Shown here piece by piece: positions 7,552-15,484 of a stretch of DNA of 27,955 nucleotides (position 1 is its first letter; every line of letters begins with the position of its first letter). Both the position numbers and the translations under genes were made by a program. This DNA comes from JADGQA01 sp964579855 (GTDB lineage Bacteria > Bacteroidota > Ignavibacteria > UBA10030), in contig CAZOIM010000019.1 of NCBI GenBank assembly GCA_964579855.1, positions 1-27,955 of the forward strand, given 5' to 3'. The notes beneath the pieces were generated by a model. That model did no database searches, was not told the DNA's origin, and saw only the letters and a list, made by a program, of their open reading frames with translations.

Positions 7552-9711
7552 ATGCCCGATTTCCACCTTGCATTCACTGTCAGGACCATTCTCCTCCTCG
7601 CCGCAATTCCGGCCTCCATTCTTTTTGCGTTCTGGTCATACCGCTTTACCGTGCCCCCGATTTCAAAATCACTCAAGATCATTCTCCTAACCCTTCGTGC
7701 ACTGGCTCTTTTTCTCTTGTTTGTTCTGCTCGGCGAACCTCTCCTCTCGTTGTTGACCCATTCGATTCAGGAACCCATCGTTGCAGTTCTGATCGACAAC
7801 TCGAAGAGCATGGCTATTCGTGAACGGGCCGGCGATAGAAAACAAATCCTCATGAAGACGTTGGAATCCCCGTCAATCTCCAAACTCCAGAGCGTTGGCG
7901 TGCCTCAATACATCCTCTTCGATAGAAGTTCCAAACCTCTTTCATCGTTTTCCCCTGAGTCTGTAACAACGAACGGTGATGGTACCGACATCGGCGCCGC
8001 CCTCAAACATCTCAAAGATGCAACGGGCACACAGAACATACAGGCAGCAATCTTGCTGACGGACGGTGAATTTACCGTTGGTACGAGTCCGTTGTATGAA
8101 GCACAAGAACTCGGATTGCCGGTCTTCACTGTCGGCATTGGTGATTCGAGCGAGCAACGGGATGTCCAAATCCGAAGAGTGCTTGCCAACGACATAACGT
8201 ATCTTGGCAATCGTGTTCCTGTGAACGCCACGGTAAGAAGCACCGGGTTCCGCAACGAGCGGACTGAGGTGACGTTGCAGCAGGATCGCAGGATTCTCGA
8301 CCGAAAAATTCTTGTTCTCGAACAGGGCACGCGTGAGTACGCCGTTCCTCTTTCGTTTGTTCCCGCGAAGGAAGGCGTACAGAAATTCACGGTCGCCGTT
8401 TCTACGCTTCCCGACGAACTGACCGACAGAAATAACGCTATGAGTTTCTTCACGAAAGTGTTAAAGAGCAAGATGAAAGTGCTGTTGGTTGCCGGGAGTC
8501 CAAGCCAGGATGTCGCTTTTCTCCGTCGCGCACTGGAAGGCGACAAGAATGTGGACCTCCAGCCATTCATTGAAGAAAAGAACGGGGATTTCTACAACAC
8601 TCCAATGACGGCGCAAACCATCGCCGATGCAGACTGCCTCGTGCTTGTCGATTATCCGAACGACGCAACCTCGGCTGCCTCGTTCGCACTCATCCGGGAT
8701 GCCGTAACCGGCACTAAGCCGTTTATGTTTGTCCTGAGCCGCACAATGAATTTTGCAAAACTCCGCGCACTGGAAGCAGCGTTACCGTTTAGTGTTGGCG
8801 AAACGAGCACGAACGAATACCAGGTTTTTGTTTCCATACCTGCCGCCGAGGTTGACAACCCCATTCTCAGGCTTTCCTCGAGATCCGTCGATGTATGGTC
8901 AAAGCTGGCACCAATATTCAGTATTCAGGGCCTGTTCCGCGCAAAACCAGAATCGGAAACTCTTGGAACAATCAGACTCCAGACGACTACAACAACTGAA
9001 CCTGTGCTTTTGAGTCGAAACGTGAACAGAAGGAAATCTTTCGCGATCCTCGCATACGGACTCTGGCGCTGGAAAATGTACGGCGAACCGGGGAGCGGCT
9101 CGGAAAACGTTCTCGATGAATTCCTGTCCAACACTGTCCGATGGCTCACTACCCGCGACGATGACCGTCGATTCAGGATTCAACCCGTCAAAACCATGTT
9201 CAGCGGCCAGGAACCAATCGAATTCACGGGCCAGTTGTACGATGAAAACTACAAGCCGGTTGAGGATGCGACGGTCCAGGTAACGATCACACAAGACAAG
9301 CACACGAACGACATCGTTCTCAATTCTCTCGGCAGCGGCCAATACGATGGATCGCTTGAAGGACTCGGTGAGGGGGATTATTCCTTCACCTCGAGGGCTC
9401 AACGAGGCGGAAAGATCCTCGGCGACGATAAAGGAACGTTCTCTGTCGGCGGACTCAACGCGGAGTTTCTGGACACGCGCATGAACAAACTCCTTCTTCA
9501 ACAAGTTGCCGCGCAAACCGGAGGCAAGTATTACGATCCTGGCGCAATCGACGATCTCCCGAAGGATATCGCATCTCTCCCGAACTTCAAACCAACGGAA
9601 CTGACTCAAACACACCAAATCGAACTCTGGAATCTCAGGTGGACCCTCTCATTGATTGTCCTCCTCTTCTCTCTCGAGTGGTTCTTGAGGAAGAGAAGCG
9701 GGATGATTTGA
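7552..9711 (+). CDS. Membrane-anchored von Willebrand factor A domain protein
   Basis: The 719-aa product begins with two transmembrane helices (about 11-30 and 42-62), then a VWA domain. All MIDAS residues are present: DNSKS (Asp82, Ser84, Ser86), Thr145 in GDGTDIG and Asp171 in LLTDGE. This should bind Mg2+ and a protein partner on the outer face of the inner membrane. A long extracytoplasmic region follows (Ig-like, then a glutamine-amidotransferase-like fold around KMKVLLVAGSPSQD and DADCLVLVDYP), and a final transmembrane helix near 690-712 ends in a basic tail. The architecture resembles the membrane VWA/BatA-like proteins found beside moxR. The ATG at 7552 lies 11 nt after the protease stop with a weak ribosome site, which suggests coupled translation. 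Its exact role is not known. Confidence 0.85.
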   Translation: MPDFHLAFTVRTILLLAAIPASILFAFWSYRFTVPPISKSLKIILLTLRALALFLLFVLLGEPLLSLLTHSIQEPIVAVLIDNSKSMAIRERAGDRKQILMKTLESPSISKLQSVGVPQYILFDRSSKPLSSFSPESVTTNGDGTDIGAALKHLKDATGTQNIQAAILLTDGEFTVGTSPLYEAQELGLPVFTVGIGDSSEQRDVQIRRVLANDITYLGNRVPVNATVRSTGFRNERTEVTLQQDRRILDRKILVLEQGTREYAVPLSFVPAKEGVQKFTVAVSTLPDELTDRNNAMSFFTKVLKSKMKVLLVAGSPSQDVAFLRRALEGDKNVDLQPFIEEKNGDFYNTPMTAQTIADADCLVLVDYPNDATSAASFALIRDAVTGTKPFMFVLSRTMNFAKLRALEAALPFSVGETSTNEYQVFVSIPAAEVDNPILRLSSRSVDVWSKLAPIFSIQGLFRAKPESETLGTIRLQTTTTTEPVLLSRNVNRRKSFAILAYGLWRWKMYGEPGSGSENVLDEFLSNTVRWLTTRDDDRRFRIQPVKTMFSGQEPIEFTGQLYDENYKPVEDATVQVTITQDKHTNDIVLNSLGSGQYDGSLEGLGEGDYSFTSRAQRGGKILGDDKGTFSVGGLNAEFLDTRMNKLLLQQVAAQTGGKYYDPGAIDDLPKDIASLPNFKPTELTQTHQIELWNLRWTLSLIVLLFSLEWFLRKRSGMI

Positions 9712-9719
9712 ATCGCACA

Positions 9720-9752
9720 TTGTGTAAAGTCAAAGAGAAAGTGTTAGATTTG
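9720..9752 (+). promoter_or_regulatory. Possible Bacteroidota-type promoter before the dipeptidase gene
   Basis: TTG at 9720-9722 and TAGATTTG at 9745-9752 match the Bacteroidota primary-sigma consensus (TTG and TAnnTTTG). The spacer is 22 nt, slightly longer than the usual range. Transcription would start near 9760, about 34 nt before the start codon. The match is short and the host lineage is inferred, so this is tentative. Confidence 0.3.
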
Positions 9753-9793
9753 GAAAACCAACGAAGGACGTCGACGAAAGAGAGGGAGAAAGA

Positions 9794-10849
9794 ATGAGGT
9801 TGAAGAATAGAGTCCTGACTGGCCTTGAACGTTGCCTGGTTGTCTGGTTCCTTTTCGGCGTAACCTGGTCATTAGGATATTCCCAAACAGGCTCTTTCCG
9901 AGTACTGCCGAAGCCTCCGGATGTTTCCGAACAATGGAAGAATCTCATTGGCATCTACGCTTCTCTTCACGACACCGTCTGTATCGCCGAAAAAGATTCC
10001 CAGCTTATCGTTGTAACGAGGGATCGGCGGCAAATTCGGATGACACAAATCAATCGCGCCCGTTTCGCTATCAGCAGCAATCAACTCTTCAACGACACCG
10101 TTCTGGTATTTCAATGGAATGGATCTCCGCGTCCAAAGGCTCTGGTCATCGGTAGGGTTGCGTTCCAAAGACTGATTCTTGGCAGCGAAAACGGTACGTC
10201 GTTCCGAATCAGACCGCTGAAACCGGTGAACAAGCTGCGCACGAGTGCACTTGCAGCCATGCCCCCGACAGAAGCCGGCCAATTCCTGAAGCCGGATCTT
10301 GTCGATCTCTCCACGCTCGACAGAACCATCAAATTTGACATCCGGTATGCAACGACGAACAACTTCGTGGGGGAGAAATTTTACACTCAGGCAAAGGCCT
10401 TTCTTCAGCGTCCCGCGACGGACGCTTTGCTGCGAGCGCATCGCTGGCTCAAACAATTCGGATTCGGTCTTCTCATCCACGACGCCTACCGGCCTTGGTA
10501 CGTGACGAAGATGTTCTGGGATGCCACACCCAATGACAAAAAAATCTTTGTTGCCAATCCCGCCGTCGGATCCCGTCACAACCGGGGTTGTGCTGTCGAT
10601 CTCACCCTCTACGATCTCAAGACGGGCAGCCCGGTTGAAATGACCGGCGGATATGATGAGATGTCCGAGCGTTCATACCCAAGCTATCCTGGCGGAACTT
10701 CGCTGCAGCGATGGCATCGTGACCTGTTGCGAACGGCGATGGAAATGCAGGGTTTTGCCGTCTACGGTTGGGAATGGTGGCATTTCGACTACAAGGATTG
10801 GCAACAATACCCCATCGGAACCAGGACTTTTGAAGAACTGGAACAATGA
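9794..10849 (+). CDS. D-alanyl-D-alanine dipeptidase (VanX/DdpX-like, peptidase family M15)
   Basis: A 351-aa exported zinc peptidase expected to cleave D-Ala-D-Ala, in cell-wall recycling or dipeptide scavenging. The signal peptide ends near residue 31. VanX signatures are complete: DAYRPW (Arg233, transition-state contact), SRHNRGCAVD (zinc ligands His262 and Asp269) and GWEWWHFDY (catalytic Glu327 and zinc ligand His330). The catalytic part starts at about 165 (DLVDLSTLDRTIKFDIRYAT). Residues 35-145 are an extra N-terminal beta-rich region absent from VanX itself, resembling the small beta-barrel appended to some secreted hydrolases. A strong purine-rich ribosome site (GAGGGAGA) precedes the ATG. 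With no VanH or VanA nearby, a vancomycin-resistance role is unlikely. Confidence 0.88.
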   Translation: MRLKNRVLTGLERCLVVWFLFGVTWSLGYSQTGSFRVLPKPPDVSEQWKNLIGIYASLHDTVCIAEKDSQLIVVTRDRRQIRMTQINRARFAISSNQLFNDTVLVFQWNGSPRPKALVIGRVAFQRLILGSENGTSFRIRPLKPVNKLRTSALAAMPPTEAGQFLKPDLVDLSTLDRTIKFDIRYATTNNFVGEKFYTQAKAFLQRPATDALLRAHRWLKQFGFGLLIHDAYRPWYVTKMFWDATPNDKKIFVANPAVGSRHNRGCAVDLTLYDLKTGSPVEMTGGYDEMSERSYPSYPGGTSLQRWHRDLLRTAMEMQGFAVYGWEWWHFDYKDWQQYPIGTRTFEELEQ

Positions 10850-10869
10850 TCGCCATCCCGCCCACAGAT

Positions 10870-10910
10870 GACTCTCACCTCGTCTGTTTGACCGGAGCAA
10901 GGTGAGGGTC
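10870..10910 (+). other. Hairpin overlapping the permease translation start
   Basis: GACTCTCACCT (10870-10880) pairs with AGGTGAGGGTC (10900-10910) through 11 pairs, one of them G-U, around a 19-nt loop. The loop holds the GGAG ribosome site and the stem holds the proposed GTG start at 10902. No T-tract follows, so it is a poor intrinsic terminator. It could instead limit ribosome access to the permease start. Confidence 0.45.
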
Positions 10911-12164
10911 ATCTTGCAAGCAGTGAACCTTTCCATCATCATTCTTCTTGCAGTCTTTTTTCTCATCGCCGTCAGGCAAGTCGGAAACGTTCGACTTCAA
11001 ATCTGGCAGATCATGCTTCTTGGCGCAGTCGCTGTCCTCGCGACACAACAGATTTCCTTCCACGATGCGTTGATCTCAATCAATCTGGATGTCATGCTCT
11101 TTCTTTTTGGAATGTTCGTAGTCGGGCAGGCATTCGAGGAAAGCGGTTATCTCTCTCACGTTTCGTATAAATATTTCAGCAAGGCAAAATCCGTCGATGC
11201 GATGATACTTCTTATTCTCTTCGGGTTCGGCTTTGCCTCTGCCATCCTGATGAACGATACATTGGCAATCATCGGAACACCGGTGGTCATCCTCCTGGCC
11301 AAAAAGCATAACATGAGGGCCAAGCTTCTCCTGTTGACCCTTTGCATTTCGGTGACGACGGGAAGCGTCATGAGTCCTATCGGAAACCCGCAAAACCTGT
11401 TGATCGCGGTTAATGGAATTCGCAACAATGCGTTTGTCGACTTCTCCCGTTGGCTGTTTATTCCTACCGTCATAAACATGTACATCGCATTCCGGTTCCT
11501 GAAGCTTTTTTATCCGGGAGACTTCCACAACGTGGCGCTTTCACATTCGCAGGAACCGATCCGAAACCACAATCTCGCAATCCTCGCAAAGATCTCGCTC
11601 TGCATTATTCTGATCCTTGTTGGGCTGAAGATTCTGTTATATTTCATCGGATCGACGATCGATTTTCGGTTGACCTACATCGCGCTCGTCGCGGCCTTGC
11701 CGATTCTTCTAGCAAGTCCAAGACGGTTCCACATCCTTCGCCGGGTAGATTGGCACACTTTGATTTTCTTTGCTGCGATGTTCGTTCTGATGCAGAGCGT
11801 ATGGTTATCCGGATTTGTACAAAGACTATTGACCGAATGGCGGTTTAATATCGTATCGCTGCCGGCAATTCTGACTATCAGCGTACTCTTAAGCCAGCTC
11901 GTCTCGAATGTGCCGTTAGTGGCATTGTTTCAGCCAATGCTCCTGCACGCTGGAGCGTCGGTGAAAGATCTTGTGGCGCTTGCAGCAGGAAGCACGATTG
12001 CCGGCAATTTTCTCATCCTTGGTGCCGCGAGCAACGTCATCGTGATCCAGAATGCCGAAAAGAAAGGACACGAGACGATCACGTTCTGGGAGTTTGCGAA
12101 GATTGGGATACCGTTAACACTGATTCAGACTGCGGTTTACTGGCTGGCGTTCGAACTGTTATAA
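10902..12164 (+). CDS. SLC13/ArsB-like (ion transporter superfamily) inner-membrane permease
   Basis: This is a 420-aa polytopic protein with about ten to twelve hydrophobic helices over its whole length. Family landmarks of the IT/SLC13-ArsB-NhaD group are LDVMLFLFGMFVVGQAFEES, the hairpin motif MNDTLAIIGTPVV, and SVTTGSVMSPIGNPQNLL, with a second inverted-repeat motif LSQLVSNVPLVALFQP and AAGSTIAGNFLILGAASN. Relatives move oxyanions, dicarboxylates or Na+/H+; the substrate cannot be read from the sequence. The start is a GTG at 10902 with GGAG 4 nt upstream. TTG at 10914 and GTG at 10923 are alternatives that would place the start beyond the hairpin at 10870-10910. It lies 52 nt after the dipeptidase and could share its transcript. 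Confidence 0.82.
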   Translation: MRVILQAVNLSIIILLAVFFLIAVRQVGNVRLQIWQIMLLGAVAVLATQQISFHDALISINLDVMLFLFGMFVVGQAFEESGYLSHVSYKYFSKAKSVDAMILLILFGFGFASAILMNDTLAIIGTPVVILLAKKHNMRAKLLLLTLCISVTTGSVMSPIGNPQNLLIAVNGIRNNAFVDFSRWLFIPTVINMYIAFRFLKLFYPGDFHNVALSHSQEPIRNHNLAILAKISLCIILILVGLKILLYFIGSTIDFRLTYIALVAALPILLASPRRFHILRRVDWHTLIFFAAMFVLMQSVWLSGFVQRLLTEWRFNIVSLPAILTISVLLSQLVSNVPLVALFQPMLLHAGASVKDLVALAAGSTIAGNFLILGAASNVIVIQNAEKKGHETITFWEFAKIGIPLTLIQTAVYWLAFELL

Positions 12165-12299
12165 CAGAATGCTTGTTCTTGTTGTCGCGGTGATCAAAAT
12201 CTGACAAAGGTTCTCCATTCAATAGCCAAGGAATCCCGCCCGCTACGACGACTGCGGAACTCCCTGGTCGGCGCATTTGCGTGCGTCGAAGTTTCGGTC

Positions 12300-12749
12300 C
12301 TACCGTGTAGTTACCGTGCCGCCTTCGATGTTCGAAGACAAGAGGTTTTTCTCAAGCTGCTGCGCGATTTGCCTGAAAATTCCTTCCTCCGTTTCGATGT
12401 TATGCGATTCCACAATCTCGATTTTCTCCGGGTGTGTCAAATACATGCCCGCAAGATAGGCTTTGTAGCTTACCGAAGGAACCTTGTTTGATTCGGCAAG
12501 GCGATTCAGCCGATCGAGAATTCCGTCGTAATCGAGATCCGGATATTTGCTCTTGTATACAACAACATCCAGAATCGTCCACTCGACAACTCCCTGATAG
12601 TCGCTCTTCAGAGATTGACGGAAATTTTCCATCACAAGACCCTGGAAGTGCTTCGACGTCAGAGCATTTCCCGGCTGTGCGAAGGCACTCGCCACGAGAG
12701 CTAGTGTCGCGACAGCCAGAACAATGCCTCTTACTTTTAGAACACTCAT
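12300..12749 (-). CDS. Small exported protein of unknown function, probable sigma-54 target
   Basis: I do not recognise a characterised family. I set the start at the ATG at 12749 (149 aa) because a strong AGGGGG ribosome site (12755-12760) precedes it and it begins a clean signal peptide (MSVLKVRGIVLAVATLALVA, cleavage near SAFAQ, residue 25). The frame is open further upstream but without such features. The mature part (about 124 aa) is helical and charged, with LVMENFRQSLKSDYQGVVEW, YKSKYPDLDYDGILDRLNRL and SYKAYLAGMYLTHPEKIEIV. There are no cysteines or catalytic motifs. It looks like a small alpha-helical repeat or scaffold protein secreted to the periplasm. Upstream lie a near-consensus sigma-54 promoter and two inverted repeats, and the next gene upstream on the same strand encodes a sigma-54 activator. 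It is probably the output of that two-component system. Confidence 0.75.
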   Translation of the reverse strand: MSVLKVRGIVLAVATLALVASAFAQPGNALTSKHFQGLVMENFRQSLKSDYQGVVEWTILDVVVYKSKYPDLDYDGILDRLNRLAESNKVPSVSYKAYLAGMYLTHPEKIEIVESHNIETEEGIFRQIAQQLEKNLLSSNIEGGTVTTR

Positions 12750-12802
12750 TACGACCCCCTTGAATTGATGATTGATTGTACTAACGTATCGATCATTGTT
12801 CC

Positions 12803-12818
12803 TGCAAATGAAATGCCA
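12803..12818 (-). promoter_or_regulatory. Sigma-54 (-24/-12) promoter for the small exported protein
   Basis: On the minus strand the sequence is TGGCATTTCATTTGCA. GG and GC are separated by exactly 10 nt as sigma-54 requires, and it matches the consensus TGGCAY-N6-TTGCA at nearly every informative position. Transcription would begin near 12792, giving a 5' leader of about 42 nt that contains the AGGGGG ribosome site. Confidence 0.75.
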
Positions 12819-12893
12819 GAGACTCGGTAGACTCAATTGTGGGAATTCAGAGCGATTGGGGGAAGTTCTCAGTGAGGGAATTTGCGAAGGGGT

Positions 12894-12907
12894 GCCACAA
12901 AAGTGGC
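12894..12907. promoter_or_regulatory. Inverted repeat A, candidate enhancer site for the adjacent NtrC-family regulator
   Basis: GCCAC-AAAA-GTGGC is a perfect 5-bp inverted repeat centred about 110 bp upstream of the predicted sigma-54 start site, a classic distance for an upstream activating sequence. A related site is found at 12979-12995. Confidence 0.5.
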
Positions 12908-12978
12908 GAACAAATTCTTATCGTTGGGCCAACTCTAGCGATCACAACGAATTACGTATGAATCAGCGTTGTGGCGAA

Positions 12979-12995
12979 GTGCACAAATGTGGCAC
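12979..12995. promoter_or_regulatory. Inverted repeat B, second candidate enhancer site
   Basis: GTGCACAAATGTGGCAC shares the core CACAAA-x-GTGGC with site A and is itself near-palindromic (outer GTGC/GCAC). Its centre is about 195 bp upstream of the predicted start and about 86 bp (roughly eight helical turns) from site A. An extra GTGGCGAA half-site at 12971-12978 repeats bases found at the right half of site A (12903-12910). Confidence 0.45.
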
Positions 12996-13037
12996 TGGTG
13001 CTATGACGGTTTGCGGATTCAAAAAATCTTGAATGAA

Positions 13038-14474
13038 TCATTTTTTCTTTTTGTTCGGCTCTCTTCTTCGAATTCGATTGTTCAAAGCGCGTCTGGAAAG
13101 TCCAAGCAATTCCGCTGCGATCGTTTGATTTCCTTCCGCCCTTCGTAACGCCTCTTCGATGAGAAACTTTTCCGCCTCATCCACAGTCGGAAAGCGGCCG
13201 GGAATTTCGATCGGCTCATCAGACCGGACACTACTGTCGTTAGATCCCTTGTCTTTTTTGGCCACGGAGGAATGACTGAAGCTCTTCCGGATCGAATCGA
13301 GCGAGAGGACTCCGGATGTGTGCAAACTGATCGCGTTGAAGATCATGCCTTCCAGTTCTCGCACGTTTCCGGGAAAGGAATAGTTATTCAAGAGAGGATA
13401 GAGTTCTCTCGGGACTGTCGGTCGTTTCTTGCCGAGACTCTCTGCGGCACGAACAATAAAATGATCAACGAGATATGGGATGTCTGACTTCCTTTCCCGC
13501 AACGGCGGAATCGGGATTTGGTGTGCTTTGAGACGGTAGTACAAATCCTGGCGAAATGCTTCGTGTGCCTGCATGGATTCTATGTTCCGATGTGTTGCAA
13601 CGATAATTCTCGCGTTGGAGAGCTTTGCGACATCGGAGCCCAATGGATAGTATTGGCCGTCCTGGAGGAGCCTGAGGAGTTTCACCTGCGAATCAAGGCT
13701 AAGGTCTCCAATCTCGTCAAGAAACAGAGTCCCTTCACTGGCTTTATCGATCAGCCCCTTGCGCTCGGAATCAGCACCGGTGAAGGCGCCTTTCTTGTGA
13801 CCAAAGAGTGTGTCGGTGAAGAAGTGGTCGTCGACGCCCGCGACGTTGACCGTGACAAGTTCTCCCGTCCTGCCGCTGACATCGTGGATTGCCTTCGCGA
13901 ACAGTTCTTTGCCGGTGCCGGTTTCTCCGGTAATGAGTACCGGGAGATTCGTTTTTGCTATGGCCTCTATGTAGCGGAACAGCGAGGCCATCGATTTGGA
14001 GTGCGTTATAATGTTTTTGAAGGCTTCGGGGTGGTCAATTGTTTCGCTGAGCAAGGAAAGCTTGAGCATTTCATTCTCACTTCTCATTTCGCTCAACTCC
14101 AGTCCGCGTTTCACAACGCTGACGATCCGGGTGTCATCCACCGGTTTGACCACATAGTCAAAGGCTCCCTCTTTCATGCACTGGACAGCACTCTCTACTT
14201 CGTTGACGGCGGTGATAATGATAACGTGGGTCTCCGGATGCTGCCTGACAATCTGGGGAAGAAGCTCAATGCCCGAGATATGGGGCATATTGATATCGAG
14301 AACGACAAGCGAATAGTTCTTTCTGCCCAACAAATCCATCACCTGACGGCTATCATTACATGTTTCAATATTGTTGATCCCTTGGGACGACATGGTCAGT
14401 TCTATGCTGAGCAGGAAATGTTGCTCGTCGTCGACAAACAGGATTGGGGTGGATGGAAACATTCTTCGGTTCAT
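13038..14474 (-). CDS. NtrC-family sigma-54-dependent response regulator
   Basis: This 478-aa activator has three domains. The receiver (about 9-125) has the acidic pair Asp15/Asp16, phospho-acceptor Asp60 (VVLDINMP), Thr88 and Lys110. The AAA+ domain (about 155-385) has Walker A GETGTGKE (183-190), the sigma-54 contact loop GAFTGA (229-234), Walker B FLDEIG (251-256) and the arginine-rich RQDLYYRL. A Fis-type helix-turn-helix at the C-terminus (about 440-475, AEKFLIEEALRRAEGNQTIAAELLGLSRRALNNRIRRR) binds DNA. Phosphorylation should drive oligomerisation and ATP-dependent opening of sigma-54 promoters. The kinase gene ends 22 nt upstream, so the pair is co-transcribed. A plausible target lies 290 bp downstream. 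The start is the ATG at 14474 with a weak GAGA; an ATG four codons in (14462) is an alternative. Confidence 0.93.
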   Translation of the reverse strand: MNRRMFPSTPILFVDDEQHFLLSIELTMSSQGINNIETCNDSRQVMDLLGRKNYSLVVLDINMPHISGIELLPQIVRQHPETHVIIITAVNEVESAVQCMKEGAFDYVVKPVDDTRIVSVVKRGLELSEMRSENEMLKLSLLSETIDHPEAFKNIITHSKSMASLFRYIEAIAKTNLPVLITGETGTGKELFAKAIHDVSGRTGELVTVNVAGVDDHFFTDTLFGHKKGAFTGADSERKGLIDKASEGTLFLDEIGDLSLDSQVKLLRLLQDGQYYPLGSDVAKLSNARIIVATHRNIESMQAHEAFRQDLYYRLKAHQIPIPPLRERKSDIPYLVDHFIVRAAESLGKKRPTVPRELYPLLNNYSFPGNVRELEGMIFNAISLHTSGVLSLDSIRKSFSHSSVAKKDKGSNDSSVRSDEPIEIPGRFPTVDEAEKFLIEEALRRAEGNQTIAAELLGLSRRALNNRIRRREPNKKKK

Positions 14475-14496
14475 AGGGTTCTCACAACGATGATAA

Positions 14497-15353
14497 CTAC
14501 TCCTGGAAAACGGGAATCAGTACGCGTGCAGTGGTTCCCTTGTTCTGCTCGCTCGAGAGTACGAGCGTGCCTCCATGGCTTTTCACGATATTGTACGATA
14601 CAGAAAGCCCGAGACCCGTTCCTCCCATATTGCGTTTCGTTGTGAAGAATGGATCCATGATATGTTGGAGGTCGTTTTTCGAAATTCCCACACCCTGGTC
14701 TTCCACCTTCACACGAACAGATTGTTGAGCGGGGATAAAGGAGGTCGCAACTTTGATGCCTGCCGATGGATCCTTCAGAGACTGACAGGCATTGTTAATA
14801 AGGTTGATGATAACCTGTTCGAGCTGCTGTGCATTTCCTTTGATCGCAGGGATATTTGAGCCATATTCCACGGCGAAGTTCTTCGTCGATTTGTTGATCA
14901 TGGTGCTGGTGATGACAATCGCCAGCTCGACGACCTTGTTAATATCGACGGACTCATTCAGGCGTCCGCTGTCACTCCTCGCATATTCCGTCAGTCCTTT
15001 GGTGATTGTCTGGATCCGTTCCGAGCCCTTGAGGATACCGTCCAACGATTGAAGAATTTTTTCCTTCGATGAGCCGTAGGGCATGCCGGCGATACTGAAT
15101 TCACCATTGTGAGCAAAATATTCTTCCAGGATCGGTGCCACGTCCTTCCATATTTTCGAGAATAATTGGCTGTTGAGAAGTATGAAGTTGTTGGGATTGT
15201 TGATTTCATGGGCGACACCGGAGACCAATATCCCGAGAGAGGCCATTTTGTCGGCCTGAATAAGTTGCTCGTTTCGAATAGCGGCGGCAATTTCCGCCCG
15301 TTTTCGTTCCGTGATGTCGTTGATCAATCCGTCATATGCGATTGGTCGTCCGC
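14497..15353 (-). CDS. PAS-domain sensor histidine kinase, N-terminus lost in an assembly gap
   Basis: This is the C-terminal part of a two-component kinase, reading open into the N run. The visible protein starts at the end of a PAS/PAC domain (GRPIAYDGLINDITERKRAE). The dimerisation H-box KMASLGILVSGVAHEINNPN (phospho-acceptor His) follows, then the ATPase domain: N-box LEQVIINLINNACQSL, G1 VEDQGVGI, F-box DPFFTTK and G2 GGTGLGLSVSYNIVKSHGG. HEINNPxNFI-type H-boxes are typical of NtrB/AtoS-like partners of sigma-54 activators, and such a regulator follows after 22 nt. An internal TTG at 15327 is not the true start, because the open frame and PAS homology continue upstream. What it senses cannot be told. 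Confidence 0.9.
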
Positions 15354-15453
15354 NNNNNNNNNNNNNNNNNNNNNNNNNNNNNNNNNNNNNNNNNNNNNNN
15401 NNNNNNNNNNNNNNNNNNNNNNNNNNNNNNNNNNNNNNNNNNNNNNNNNNNNN
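15354..15453. other. Assembly gap of exactly 100 N (size unknown)
   Basis: The 100-N block is a scaffolding placeholder. It contains the missing kinase N-terminus and any promoter of the two-component operon. No sequence is shared by its two edges, so unlike the second gap this one probably hides real DNA. Confidence 0.95.
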
Positions 15454-15484
15454 TAATTCATTCCAAATATAGGGATCTTTCGCG

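Noticed and set aside
9794..10849. Vancomycin resistance (vanX) assignment
   Set aside because: The enzyme family fits, but there is no VanH, VanA or VanRS gene nearby, and homologues are common in non-resistant bacteria.
12885..12900. Second sigma-54-like match TGGCACCCCTTCGCA on the minus strand
   Set aside because: The GG to GC spacing is 9 nt rather than 10, which sigma-54 does not tolerate well. The element at 12803-12818 is far better.
13518..14645. 375-codon plus-strand frame opposite the response regulator and kinase
   Set aside because: The minus-strand frames contain complete receiver, AAA+ and kinase motifs; the plus-strand frame has none and crosses the gene boundary.
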